Positions 8,908 to 19,680 of a DNA stretch of 24,084 nt are shown one piece after another. The notes beneath the pieces are model-generated. The model was not told where the DNA came from and made no database searches. It saw only the letters and a program-made list of their open reading frames with translations. Source of the DNA: Brachionus koreanus. Taxonomy: Eukaryota; Rotifera; Eurotatoria; Ploima; Brachionidae. A program made the translations under genes and the position numbers. The first letter of the stretch is position 1; the number at the start of each line of letters is the position of its first letter. The DNA lies in contig PJRA01000524.1 in the NCBI GenBank assembly GCA_016987375.1, positions 1,425,490 through 1,449,573 of the forward strand, in the 5' to 3' direction.

Positions 8908-11900
8908 GCGATTCAAAATTTATTGTTGATTACTCAAAGAGAGTCAGTAAGTGCAAAAAATGCAAAAAAGAAATAGAAAAAGGCTCGATTCGTCTTGGAA
9001 AATTGGTGCCCAATGCTTTTGGTGATTCAGACACTGACATGAAACAATATTATCATATCAACTGTTTATTTGACTCGTTCAAGCGAGCCAGAGCTAACAC
9101 AAAGATAATTGAGAGTGCCGATGATATTCAAGGTTTTGAAATCATCAAGCAAAATGACAAAGACTCCATAATTGACAAGATTGATTCAATTTGTAATGGC
9201 AAAAAGATGAATAATGTTAAAACTAAAGAAAAAGAAAGTTCAAAACAATCAAGCGATGAGGCCAAAACTGATCTAGAAAGTGATGATGAAAAAGATAAAA
9301 AGAGAAAAAATGTGGAAAGTGAAATCACATGTAAAAAGAATAAAATTGATCACAACAGTGAGGACAATAAATTTGAGACATTTCAAAAAATTTGCAATAG
9401 AGTAGCTCAAGATAGTAGTCATTTGAAAAAAAGTAGCATTATAAGAGAATTTTTCAAAAATGGTATAAAAGAAGGTAATTTATTTATTTTTAAAATTTTG
9501 GATTTTATTTGAAATTGATTTTAATTTTGCTAGAAATTAGTGATTTTTATTCTTACTAGTCTATGATCAGGTTCAATGGTATATATTGATAAAGTTTAGG
9601 CTCATAATTTTTAAAGTTAGACTTACAGTATAAATATGAAAAATCATCAACAAAAAAAATCAAATCTGTATAAGAAAAAATTTTCTTCATTGGGAAAAGA
9701 ATGAATCAAAAATTGTTCTTAAGGCTTTGATCGGGTTAGAAAATATTTTTGGCATTTTTGTTTTGTGAAATAGTACAATTGTTGCAAAGATGTGTGTTGC
9801 ACTTTTTTGTATTTTCAAAACCTATTAAAAGCCTTCAGAAAAATACCACCAGCTATTCAAAAAGCTAGTTTAAAATTATGTTCTAATTTGATTTTTGGTA
9901 AAAATACTTTTTTGAATTTACATCTAAAAATTGACTTTCGTATTTTCTGTTCGATTTAAATGACTAATTTAATGTTCAAAATTTAATAAAGGCTTCAATT
10001 TATTTATCTGCTTAATTACTGAAATTATCTCTTTATTTTTTGTTATTTTATATTATTTTGGTCTCTTAAATCAATTATCAAAATAGTTTAATAACACAAG
10101 AAAAAAGAAAAAAGGGTCTCAAGTTGAATCTATAATGATGGAATTTTGTGCTGTTTACATCTTCTCATGTGTGTTATGATTCGTATTTTTGCCTCTATCA
10201 TTTTATTGCAAAATGTGCTACTTTTACTTCGATATGAATTTTCTCTAGTCTACTAGGCCTAGTTGATCTGTAGAGATCTTGTTGGTCAAAGTAATCTATT
10301 AGAGCTTGTTTGTATTTTTGTACTTGGTAGATCTTTTTTCTCGCTTTTTTATTGAGGATTGAAAAATTTTTTTTATATTATATTGATTATAAATTAAAAT
10401 AATAATGCGCTAAAGAATAAAATAGAATAAAAAGGTTGAATGAGTTTAAATAAAATATAAAGAAAATTTAAATAATTACATGTAAAAAATAAATGGTAAT
10501 TGTCAAGTATTTTTAATACGCTATGACCAAAATAAATAATTTAAGTTAATCAAATAAAAATAAATTAAATAATTTTATTCAAAAAAGATGGTTACACTGG
10601 AGATATGTACACATTTTTGAAGTTAATTTTACCAAGTGCCACAAACAGAGTATTTAATTTGAATAGTAAACAGTTAGTGAAATTGTTTAGCAAAATATTT
10701 GATTGCGATTTTGATGAAATGAACGCCCACTTAAATCAGGGCGATGTCTCAGAAACTTGTCGAAGCTTTTTTTCCAAGTCGGACAACATAAAACCAGCAG
10801 AAAAAAGTACTCTGACTATTCAACAAATTGATGGTTATCTTGATGAACTGACAAAAGTGACTAAAGAAAACGATCAGCTAAATCTTTTGGAAAAGATAGC
10901 CAAAAAATGTACAAAAAATGACTTGAGAACTTTTGTACGATTGATAAAAAAGGATCTGAGAATTGATGCCGGAGCAAAAAATATCCTAGATGCAGTATCA
11001 CCTAATGCTTATGCAGCTTTTCAGGTTAGCCGTGATCTAAAAGATGTCGTTGAGAGGGTTAATGAGTTGGTCCTAAACGGAAAACCTGGTCTCAAAAAAG
11101 ACTTAAGCATTAGGATTAATTTGATGACTCCAGTTAAACCGATGTTGGCAGACGCTTGCAAGTCTGTTGAATCTGCTTTTTCAAAGTGTAAAAATGGAAT
11201 CTTAGCAGAGATAAAATATGATGGTGAACGTCTTCAGCTGCACAAAGACGGGCCAAAATTTAATTTCTTTAGCAGAAATCTCAAGTCAGTTCAGCCGCAT
11301 AAAGTATTGCATTTAAAAGAGTACATACCAAAAGCTTTTCCAAATGCAGACAAGATTATTCTTGATGGAGAAGTTTTGCTTTATGATACAAAAAACAAAA
11401 AGCCTCTACCATTTGGAACTCTTGGAATTCATAAAGTAGCAGTGTTGGTTTTTTTAAATTCCTATTTTAGATTTTTCTAATTTAGAAAAATGAATTCAAA
11501 GATGCCACTGTTTGCTATTTTGTATTTGATTGTATTTATCTTAATGGAAAAGATTTAATGAACAAGTACAACTTAAATCTACAAGATTCTGAATATAAAA
11601 ATTAAATTTTCTTTAGAGGTATGAAAGAGAGAAGAAAAATTTTAGAGGAGCATATTAAAGAGATACCTGGAAGAGTGATGCTGTCAGAACAAACACTAAT
11701 AAAGGTAAAAATAAATATTTTATATCGTTAATACTATATTTTCTTGAAGGATCACGCTAGCTTAAAAAAATTAATAATGAAGACAATTAATGAAGGTCTC
11801 GAAGGTTTGGTTTTGAAAGATGCAAAAGTAATCGGATTGAAATTTATTGAAAACTTGATTTTTAATTTTTCTTTTTTTCATAGAGCATTTATGAGCCAGG

Positions 11901-12916
11901 AAAGAGACACTGGTTGAAAGTTAAAAAAGATTATCTATTCGAGGGTAGCATGGCCGACACTGCTGATCTAGTTGTTCTGGGTGCCTATTATGGCACCGGT
12001 AATAAAGGAGGAATGAAGAGTATTTTTTTGATGGGCTGTTTGAATGAAAAAACTCAAAAATGGCATACTGTGACCAAAGTTGCCAATGGATTTGATGATA
12101 AGACTCTTGAAAAACTACAAAAATCGATACACATGATCAAAGCGGACAAAAAAGATTCACCACCTGATTGGATTGTAGTCAATAAGTCACTTTTGCCGGA
12201 TTTTTATGTCTCAGACCCGAAAAATTCTCCCGTTTGGGAATTGACTGGTGCCGAATTTTCAAAATCAGATGTTCACACTGCAGATGGAATATCAATTAGA
12301 TTTCCAAGAGTGACTAGATTTAGAAATGATAAGAGTTGGAAAGAGGCGACAAGCTTGCAACGGTTAAGAGTAAGATTGAATCAATTTGTTTATATATTGA
12401 ATTTTTAAATTTTAAAAAGAAATTATTTGATGTGTCCAAAGAAAAGTCTGATATGGCTTTGGAAGAAAATTTAGGCTCTGATAAACGATCTATCAACAGC
12501 GAGTCAGATGACGAGCATAAAAATAAAAAGTCAAAAAAAGCGAAAGAAAAAAAATTGAAGAAAAAAGTAAAAGATGAGAGCAATAATGACAGTGAAAGTG
12601 ACTCGGATATTCCATCTTTGTTCAAGAATAAAATATTTTTTTTAAATACTGGTGTTGAGAAACTGTCTGATCTCAAGAGATATATTAGAGCGTAAATTTT
12701 ATTTTTTGAAAATTTTTTAGTATAAATTTAAATGAGCTTTTTTTATTTCTTAGTTATGATGGAAAAATTGTCGATGAAAATTTTCTAGATGAAGTAACCC
12801 ATATAGTTGTGAATAAATTAGACGATGAAATACCAAAAAATATAGCAGCTAATGCTATTAAAATTTGCCAAGACAAAATTTGGAAGTGTATAAAAAATAA
12901 AAAAAAACTTGACTAA
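8904..12916 (+). CDS. LIG3: DNA ligase III (ATP-dependent), complete eight-exon gene
   Basis: Seals nicks in single-strand-break and base-excision repair, usually with XRCC1, and serves mitochondrial DNA in other animals. Exons: 8904-9474, 10588-11435, 11486-11565, 11617-11704, 11750-11827, 11884-12369, 12420-12691, 12754-12916; all introns are GT-AG and the phases agree. The product has 861 residues against about 950-1000 in vertebrates; the linkers are shorter. The PARP-type zinc finger has Cys17, Cys20, His51 and Cys54. The DNA-binding domain runs about 196-380 (GDVSET, LMTPVKPMLA). The nucleotidyl-transfer motif KYDGER places the AMP-accepting lysine at 400. Motif III is FFSRN (417-421), IIIa LDGEV (449-453), IV EGLVLKD (547-553), V WLKVKKDY (565-572); RFPR is at 694-697. 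A charged Lys/Ser/Asp linker (about 730-780) precedes a C-terminal BRCT domain with its conserved Trp851. I see no upstream in-frame mitochondrial leader. All core motifs are intact. Confidence 0.96.
9475..10587 (+). other. intron 1 of DNA ligase III (1,113 nt)
   Basis: The donor follows KNGIKE at 9475 and the acceptor AG is at 10586-10587. The joined codon restores the family sequence between zinc-finger linker and DNA-binding domain, so no exon is missing. It is about twenty times longer than the other six introns (45-62 nt). It contains a more G+C-balanced stretch (about 10090-10350) with a perfect 12-bp palindrome ACTAGGCCTAGT (10252-10263) and next to it GATCT-GTAG-AGATC. No open frame is seen. 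A regulatory element or an old insertion are both possible. Confidence 0.85.
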
Positions 12917-13219
12917 ATATTTGTAATATTTTTTATCAATTTCATTGAATTTTAATTTTTTTTTTATAAATTTTTACAAGCATAAAAATCACTAAAAATT
13001 TTAATCAATTCCTTTAATTTTATGGGTTAGATTAATAATCTGATTAATAATAAGATGCAGTTTTTCAAAAAAAAAATTAACAAATTAACTCTTTGGCTTT
13101 TATTAATTTGATATTCAATTTTTTGTCAATAATTTTTTTTTCTAAAATATATCTATTAGTTTGGTTTTATAAAATTTTTTTAGTTTGAATGATGAAAAAA
13201 ATTTTTATTTCGGAAATTA

Positions 13220-13233
13220 TTTATTTTAATAAA
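13220..13233. terminator. symmetrical poly(A) signals between convergent genes
   Basis: TTTATT (AATAAA on the minus strand, 13220-13225) and AATAAA (plus strand, 13228-13233) sit two bases apart, between the tail-to-tail ligase III and prefoldin genes. They would give prefoldin a 3' UTR of roughly 80-100 nt and ligase III one of over 300 nt. AATAAA is easy to find by chance in this composition. Confidence 0.35.
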
Positions 13234-13300
13234 TATGAAACGATTAGCTTACTTTGATAGAAAATTCAAATCATTGAAATTAATAAAATCTTAAAGATGC

Positions 13301-13696
13301 TCATTCCGTATCCTCTAAGTTTATTTTGTTTCCAAATTTCGCGTACAATTGAGTTTTGAGGTCAGAGAGAACTTTTTTAGTTGAAGAAACTCTATTTTCC
13401 AAATTGCCAATTTCATCTTCGAGTAGCTGTTTGCTTCGTTCTAACTCTTGGTTCGCTTCTTCTACACTAAGATGAGTAAATATTTCTCCATACTGAAAAG
13501 GAATAATTTCAGTTTCGTCTAAAATAACCAGTTCATCAATTGCGTCATTTAAATTGGTCAATTCTTTCTTTTTTTCGACCAATTCATCCTGAAAGTCATG
13601 TAACTTTGTGTTGTTAATTGCAAATTTATTAATTTTCGATTGATCTTCATAGCTTATGTGCACATCCTCGTCAATAGATTGAGTTTTTTTGCTCAT
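13301..13696 (-). CDS. PFDN4: prefoldin subunit 4
   Basis: A beta-type subunit of the cytosolic hexameric prefoldin chaperone, which hands nascent actin and tubulin to the CCT chaperonin. A single uninterrupted exon of 131 residues (human 134). The N-terminal helix begins ISYEDQSKINKFA (14-26), matching the family VTFEDQQKINKFA. A central beta-hairpin carries IPFQYGEIFTHLS (65-77). The C-terminal coiled coil runs about 80-118 and ends with the family signature YAKFGNKINLE (118-128). The start ATG gives the expected acidic leader (SIDEDVH) before the first helix. No signal peptide or membrane segment. It is convergent with ligase III, with 384 bp between the stops. Confidence 0.97.
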   Translation of the reverse strand: MSKKTQSIDEDVHISYEDQSKINKFAINNTKLHDFQDELVEKKKELTNLNDAIDELVILDETEIIPFQYGEIFTHLSVEEANQELERSKQLLEDEIGNLENRVSSTKKVLSDLKTQLYAKFGNKINLEDTE

Positions 13697-14506
13697 TTTA
13701 ATTGTTTTCCTCGTCTATATAAAATAACTATAAAAAAAAAGTTTAATTTTGAATTTGATTTTTCTTATTTAGAAAAAAAGCATGCTGTTGCCATAGAGCT
13801 AGATGTGATTTTATATAGGTCGTGGATTCATGGAAAAATTCTTTGAAATCTGATCTATTAGAAATTGAAGGTATTTTTATTTGATTAATTTGTTTTTTTT
13901 CAATCGATTTAAAATTCCATGCTTTAGCAAAATATTTAATCGTAAAAATATTCTTGTTCGGCTGAACAACAGAATTAACTTTAGAAATAGTTTTGCTTAG
14001 CTATAATTAGGCCTAAATTTTGTCTTTTCAAGCTAGTAAAATTAAAAAAGCTTTATAATTTTTCCTCCTGATAAATAATTTAATGAAAAATTTTTGTTTT
14101 TTGACTTTCAAATATATTTTTAAAATATGAAAAAATCAAAATTTATATCAAACTAGATGAAAATTCTTACAATTATTACAAAACCGAATTGCTTTAAAGT
14201 CACAGCTAATAATGTAATATATTTTTAGAATGTATAGAATAGTACTTAAAAAGAGATTTTTTGAACAAAATAATTTAAAAATATAAACGAGTGCTGCTTT
14301 ATTTACCAACTTTATAACAAACATAACAATATTAAACTAGAAGATTTTAGTTAAGTTTATTGAATAAATTTAAATGACACACTTGATGATATATACCGTT
14401 GTTTACATAACTATATCTGTGAGTTACTTAATATACAAATATTTTTTTAAATTGAATTAAATCATTAAATGAATAAAAAAAATCGTAGGAATGGTTTTGG
14501 TTGAAC
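13697..14506. other. upstream flank of prefoldin 4; no supported gene
   Basis: This must contain the prefoldin 4 promoter at its left end. Short coding-like stretches with splice-like borders occur at 13773-14005 on the plus strand, but no start codon or coherent frame joins them (see rejected items). The rest is A/T-rich with nothing recognised. Confidence 0.45.
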
Positions 14507-14599
14507 TCATAGTTTAGCTGCTTGTTCTGACGCTTTGGTTCTTAATTTTCTAAGCAGTCGCCTCTCAGAATGCTTTTTGTTTTTAGCTCTTCTTTTTCT
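14507..14599 (-). other. short basic open frame, possible terminal exon
   Basis: On the minus strand a stop-bounded frame of about 30 codons contains RAKNKKHSERRLLRKLRTKA and ends with TGA at 14507-14509. Codon choice and base composition (CGA, CTG, AGG, GCG) are unlike the A/T-rich surroundings, so it looks like true coding sequence. I find no start codon and no partner exon. A LINE tail lies just upstream on the same strand, so it may be an exon cut off by that insertion, or the end of another mobile element. Confidence 0.25.
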
Positions 14600-14704
14600 T
14601 TATTTAAATTTTTTTTTTTGTTTTTTATACGAAAATTTGAAAAAAATTCTTATAACTACTAAATAAAATAAAATTCTATTTTTGCTTTTTAGATATATCA
14701 ATTT

Positions 14705-15385
14705 TTAATTTCATTTTTTTTATTTATTATTACTATTATTATAATTATTAAGCTATGGTTAGTTGAATGACTTACCAAGCGTATTTGAGAGGAAAAAGTT
14801 TATTCCTTACGCTATAGTAGCTTTTTGTGCATTGATAAATTTGTCGTAACTCGATTTAAATCCATTTACAGTCTTTGCTTCAATTACTTCACTCAACTTG
14901 TTCCAATCATTTGCAGCTATGTTCATAACGAATGTTTCGCGCACTCTTCACTTAAACGTATACTGCGTGTATTTGCGGGACTCGAATTTTCTACATTTGA
15001 ATCATATTTTTCTTTTTTCTTCTTTCTTCCAGGGAACTGAGACTTAAATTTTAGCGTAACTTAGGCTTTTGAGTAACCATTCTTGTTCCTCTTTCTTTTT
15101 TTGACATATTTTTTCTGTGATTTCCAAACGGGCAGAGCATATTCAAAATAGAGTCTTAAAAATGTTGTGAATAATTTTAAAGTAGTAATTTTAAAAGTTT
15201 GACCATTTGTCCAAGTCCTAAAAATCCTTTGCAGCATTCCAAGCTTTATATACGACGTAGAACAAGCTCTATTGATAATTTCTCTCCATTTTTGGTTATT
15301 TCAACACAAGCTTATTGTTCAAGTTGTCACTCATTATAAAGTTAATTGGTTGTGTAGCTTCTGAAGAAAATTCCCAAGTTATTTT
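14705..15385 (-). mobile_element. decayed LINE, C-terminal end of reverse transcriptase ORF plus 3' tail
   Basis: Read on the minus strand, about 15310 down gives WREIINRACS, KLGMLQRIFRTWTNG and LYFEYALPVW, the typical region after the palm of CR1/Jockey-like LINE reverse transcriptases (thumb and X-L-E-Y-A-x-P-V-W motif). A frame switch leads, by way of a segment containing SPANTRSIRLSEECAKHS, to ANDWNKLSEVIEAKTVNGF and the ORF stop TAA at 14807-14809. The order and spacing match the end of such ORFs. Stops and frameshifts in between make it non-functional. The 3' end is a (TAA)n-like tail, AATAATAAATAAAAAAAA in style, at about 14710-14750. The upstream limit near 15385 is where similarity fades; the element is 5'-truncated. 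Confidence 0.75.
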
Positions 15386-15902
15386 TGGTTGTACTCAATA
15401 TGACTTAGTCGGTTTAGATACTAAAATGTTTTTAATTAAAATTTTAAAATTATCAAAATTTTAATTTAATTTTTTATTTTATCATTTAAATAGATTATTA
15501 AAAAAAAATATTTTTTAATTTAATCATTAAATTATTCAAAGTTAATTTGCAAATGTCTTCTTCATTCATTAATTTCTTTTTTTATCGAATGGTTTTGATT
15601 TGGACATCAAAATGAAGACAAATAACTAAATTACAATTTTTAAAGAGATCAAATGCATATCATGTAAACTTTTTCTTTTTTTAATAGTTCAGTGATCTAA
15701 TTATTATATTTTTCAATAGATTAGAATTATTGGAATTTTAAGATATTATGAATTTTTCAAAGTTTTCAAAATTAATGTCAATATTAGTCAAAAAGATTCA
15801 TTTAAAATTTTTCATTGTGAACTCTTTGAATTTAAAATAAATTACAGAATAAAAATTTCTAAAAGCTTCAATTAAATAATGTAATATAGGTTTGAAAAAT
15901 TA

Positions 15903-15995
15903 TTTTTTTTTTTATTCTATTTATTTAAATAGTTTTAGGGAATACTCCAGGCAGCTCAGAATGGATCATAGTCCTTCTTATCAGCCTAGCGATTG
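15903..15995 (-). mobile_element. probable 3' end of another non-LTR element
   Basis: On the minus strand a short frame reading RLIRRTMIHSELPGVFPKTI ends in TAA, then runs straight into AAATAAATAG and a run of A (plus-strand T-run 15903-15913). A short ORF end followed by an AATAAA-rich, A-tailed terminus resembles the 3' ends of the other LINE fragments in the window. Its base composition also stands out from the flanks. Only about 90 bp remain. Confidence 0.35.
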
Positions 15996-16838
15996 AATAA
16001 AAACATACAAAATAAAAAAGATAAATGACTAAGTGAAAATAAAAATTGATTAGTTTATAGTGAAAGGAAATAACTGCATATTTAACTTCAGATGTCCTGT
16101 AAAAAAAATTAAATCTTCCAAAAAGTGTATAAAATTTTTGAAATTATTTTGAAATTGATAGATTGGATTAATCGGAGACAAAAAAGAATTATTTTCTTAA
16201 GCCAAGCTATTTCATCTATTTGTATAAATAATAAACAATTCTGTTTTTAAATATCAAAAGAAAAATTAATCAAATAGTTGCATTTAAATGTAATCAATTA
16301 TGAAGTAAAAACTCGAGAGAAATTTATTTGATTGCGGTGTTATTCATTTAGAATTGATTGATATGAGGTCAAAATAGCATGATATAAAATGCCAGAATAT
16401 TTCAATTGCTTATATAACTTGTAAATAATTTTATAAACTTAAAGAAAAAATTTCGATTTATAATTGAGTAAAAACAATGGGATTAAAATAAAATAAAATT
16501 TTGCTAGCTTTACTCTTAATAACGTTAATAGTTTTCTTATGTGATATGTGATAGGAACTCTATATTTTGGTCAAAAATCTTAATTAATTTTCGAGTCTAA
16601 TGAAAAATCAATATAAATTTATTTTATGGCCAAAACAAAGTGCTTTTAAAGATAAGAATAGACTCGAGCCAAATTAAATCTATTAAATAAAATTCTCATC
16701 TCATAGAGGAAATTATTTTTTCTTTATGAGCATTTGTAAATATATTTAGAAAAAGTAATTATTAACAACACACAAATAAGAAAAAGTTATAATATTGTAT
16801 TTAAATAAATTAAATATTTGCTTGAGAATCAAAAATTA
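15996..16838. other. gene-free A/T-rich stretch
   Basis: No open frame, RNA gene or recognised repeat on either strand. Confidence 0.5.
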
Positions 16839-16976
16839 TCAATAGAGAGCTGCAAAATTGTCTATCAAATCATATTTCATATGAAGACTGAGTCTTGCTT
16901 TATCTAAAATCTAGTCCAATTTTTCTAGGCTTTCAATTAGGCTCATCAAGTGAATTGGCAAACGTGTGCACCTCAT
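16839..16976 (-). pseudogene. coding-like remnant with one in-frame stop
   Basis: On the minus strand from an ATG at 16976, the frame reads MRCTRLPIHLMSLIESLEKL followed by Asp and a TAG (16911-16913). It continues ILDKARLSLHMKYDLIDNF for a few more codons to TGA at 16839-16841. The sequence looks like an amphipathic helical protein and is less A/T-rich than its surroundings. I do not recognise it. It could be a retro-pseudogene piece or an isolated exon. Confidence 0.25.
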
Positions 16977-19680
16977 AAATGATTGATTTATTCGATATCA
17001 AAATCAATAAATCGAGCAATACGTTTTTTCCTAATGAGAAAACTGATTAAGCAGATTTTTATTAGTTTGGGGTTAAGACTTATGTGATTTCGTTTGAGAA
17101 CATATTTCAAGTGTACGGAAAATTTATTAATTAAATATTTTTTGCTCTATTCTGATTCTAAAACACAGCACTTAGCCTAATTTAAATTGGAACGATTTTT
17201 TTGTTGATTTATGACTTTGTTTCACTGTCCATTAATGATAATGTGCCGTATAGTCTTCTCTTTAGGCATAATTTAATTCAAACCTTTTTTCTAATTCAAT
17301 TTTATAAATCACCTAAAAATTCAAAAAAAAATTCTAATTCAAGGGACTAGTTATGCTTAAACCCAAAAGAATCAGTCAAAATTTTAGAAATTTTAATTAT
17401 TCCAAGCGGACTCTCTATCATCTGTCAAATAGATTCAATAATTGTTGTCTTGAATTATTATTTGGTTTTCTGTTTCTTAGGATTATTGTTTATCGAAATA
17501 ATAAAAATAAATAATCAAATATAAATTTTTTTTTCAAATAATTCTCTTTATTAAAAACATAATTAAAACTATAAGGTTTTTTTTATTTATGCTATGATTT
17601 TTCAGTGTTTAGTCACGTCACATTTTTCACACAAAATATTTCAGTCCAAATTATTTGTATAAATTTTGATTTTTAATTAAAAATATACATGTTTTTTTTG
17701 TTTTAAATTAATACAATTAAGAATTTTAATTTTGATTTAATACAAATTGTGCAAGTATATTTTATTTAAAAGGATCTTTAATTCAAAAAAATTTATGAAT
17801 ATTTAATGTTGTTTTTTAGTCGGCAAATCTAGACAAATTTTTGAAAAACAGATGGACATAAATTTGCATTTTAGATTTTTTCGATTTCTATTCAAAATAA
17901 TCTAGATTATTTTTTTATTTATTTGAAAAACTATTCGTTGTTATCTATAAATTAGATAAACAAAATATCCCTTCAATGAAATAAATTGGTATTTCGGTTG
18001 TTTCTTTACTAAAGATCAGAGTTTGCTTTGCTACATTGAGTAAGCATCAAACTTTACTCAGACCCATTAATCATAGTTAAATCAATAAATCAACCATTGC
18101 ACTCAAATTATTTTTTAGTTCTACAAACAAAGTTTAACTTCAGTTTAATTTTAACTTTAAAACAAAATGGTCATCTAATATAAGCTTGAATAACAAATTA
18201 TTTGGTTATCCGCTTAATACTTGGTAAATGATCTATAAATCTTGGGTTTATTTTTTAGAGCATAAAATGTTTATCACCATAGACACAAATTAACTTAAAT
18301 AGCTCGATGCTTTATATAAATTTTATGTCAAAATTTTATGAGTCGTTTAGACAGCTTAATTAGTTCAAAGAGTGTTAAATTTTTAGACTTTTTTTAAATG
18401 AAATATGTATGGATGAGATTTTGGACTAAGTGTACCAAAGAGAAAAAAAAATTTAAAACTTATTATTTAGCAATAAAATATCTTTATCATAAAAATTAGT
18501 TTTCTCATTTTATACAATTCAAGTGAGAATAATCAAACCAAAATTTATCTTAATCGATCGGTTTTTTGTTTTTTTTTCTAAATTAGCAATGATTAGATCC
18601 GAAGTTACATAATCTATTAGTAAAAAAATAAAGGAAAACAGGTATAACTGTTCTAAATATCTGCATTTGAGGAATTATAAATTCATTTAAAAAATTAAAG
18701 AGAATTATTTATTTTTTTTGTATTTCCTTTTCGGTTATGTAATTTTTAAATTTTTTCTCTGGAAATTAGGCGATAGATTGATTGGAATTTATTGATTGTA
18801 CAAACAACAGACTCATTATTCTTGTTGCCAACTACAATAAACTAAATTTTTGTTTCATGAATTTTAATATTTTTATTTAAAAAATAATTGATTTTAATTT
18901 TTAAGGCTATTTTTGTTCCCAAAGTTTAAATAAAAAATTTGAATAAAAATAGTGTTTATTTAGATTTTTTTAATAAAAGGTTAAGAAAATTCATTTGCAT
19001 GTTAAAATGCTCTAATTTAACTTCGAGAAAGTCATTTTTTAATTATATGAAGGTGTAGAAAATTAAAGCAAAGAATTTTTTAACTTTTTATTTTGATTTT
19101 ATCAAATAAATTGGTATTTTTTGTATTTTTATTTAAAAAAAGACAAAAATAAATCGATGATTAAGAAAAATGTGTTCCGCTGAAGGAAATTTTTTTCATA
19201 TTTTAACTAAAATAAGATAAAAAAATAAATTAATTTCATCGCTAGGCAATATTTAAGTTAAAAATTATTCAATTTAAATTTAATAAAATATAATTGTAGA
19301 TTTTTTATTAGTGTAATTAAATTATGATTCATTTTTGATTGCTAAAGTGAGTAATAGAATTAAGAGTTTGAATAAAATATAATTTTAAAATTTTACTTTT
19401 TGTTAGCTTAGAATTTAATTCGATTTGCAAACAAATTCTTATAAACTTATTAATTTTATAAGAATAAATAGGATTTAGAATTCTTTAATGGTAGTTTAGA
19501 AATCATATTATTTAAGTTGTCATTGATTCAATATTTGAATTTGTATTAAAACAAAGATCCTGGTTTAAATTTAATTTTCTTTTTAGTTATTTTTAAATTT
19601 GTATTTTGAATCGGCTTTAAAAATTAACCCATAAAAAAAGAAGAAATATTTAAATTTGTCTACAATAGCGGTATAACGTT
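16977..19680. other. long gene-free A/T-rich stretch
   Basis: About 2.7 kb with no open frame above chance and no recognised element. A near-palindromic TCACGTCA (17612-17619), similar to a CRE half-site pair, is present but not near any gene. Confidence 0.5.

Noticed and set aside
9128..9328. Minus-strand Ser/Leu-rich open frame.
   Set aside because: Antisense shadow of the Lys/Ser-rich linker of ligase III exon 1.
12320..12676. Minus-strand open frame of 118 codons.
   Set aside because: Antisense shadow of ligase III exons 6-7, whose plus-strand reading is certain from family sequence.
13786..13799. Second X-box-like sequence (GTTGCCATAGAGCT).
   Set aside because: Only the left half-site fits; the right half lacks the required AAC, so it does not meet the consensus.
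13773..14005. Possible small spliced plus-strand gene divergent from prefoldin 4 (AG at 13772, GT at 13871, AG at 13927, 57-nt intron).
   Set aside because: The intron length fits, but no start codon exists in the frame that crosses the junction, and an in-frame TAG lies just before it. The evidence is not coherent enough to call a gene.
14825..15040. Plus-strand open frame of 71 codons.
   Set aside because: It is the antisense shadow of the minus-strand LINE ORF end.
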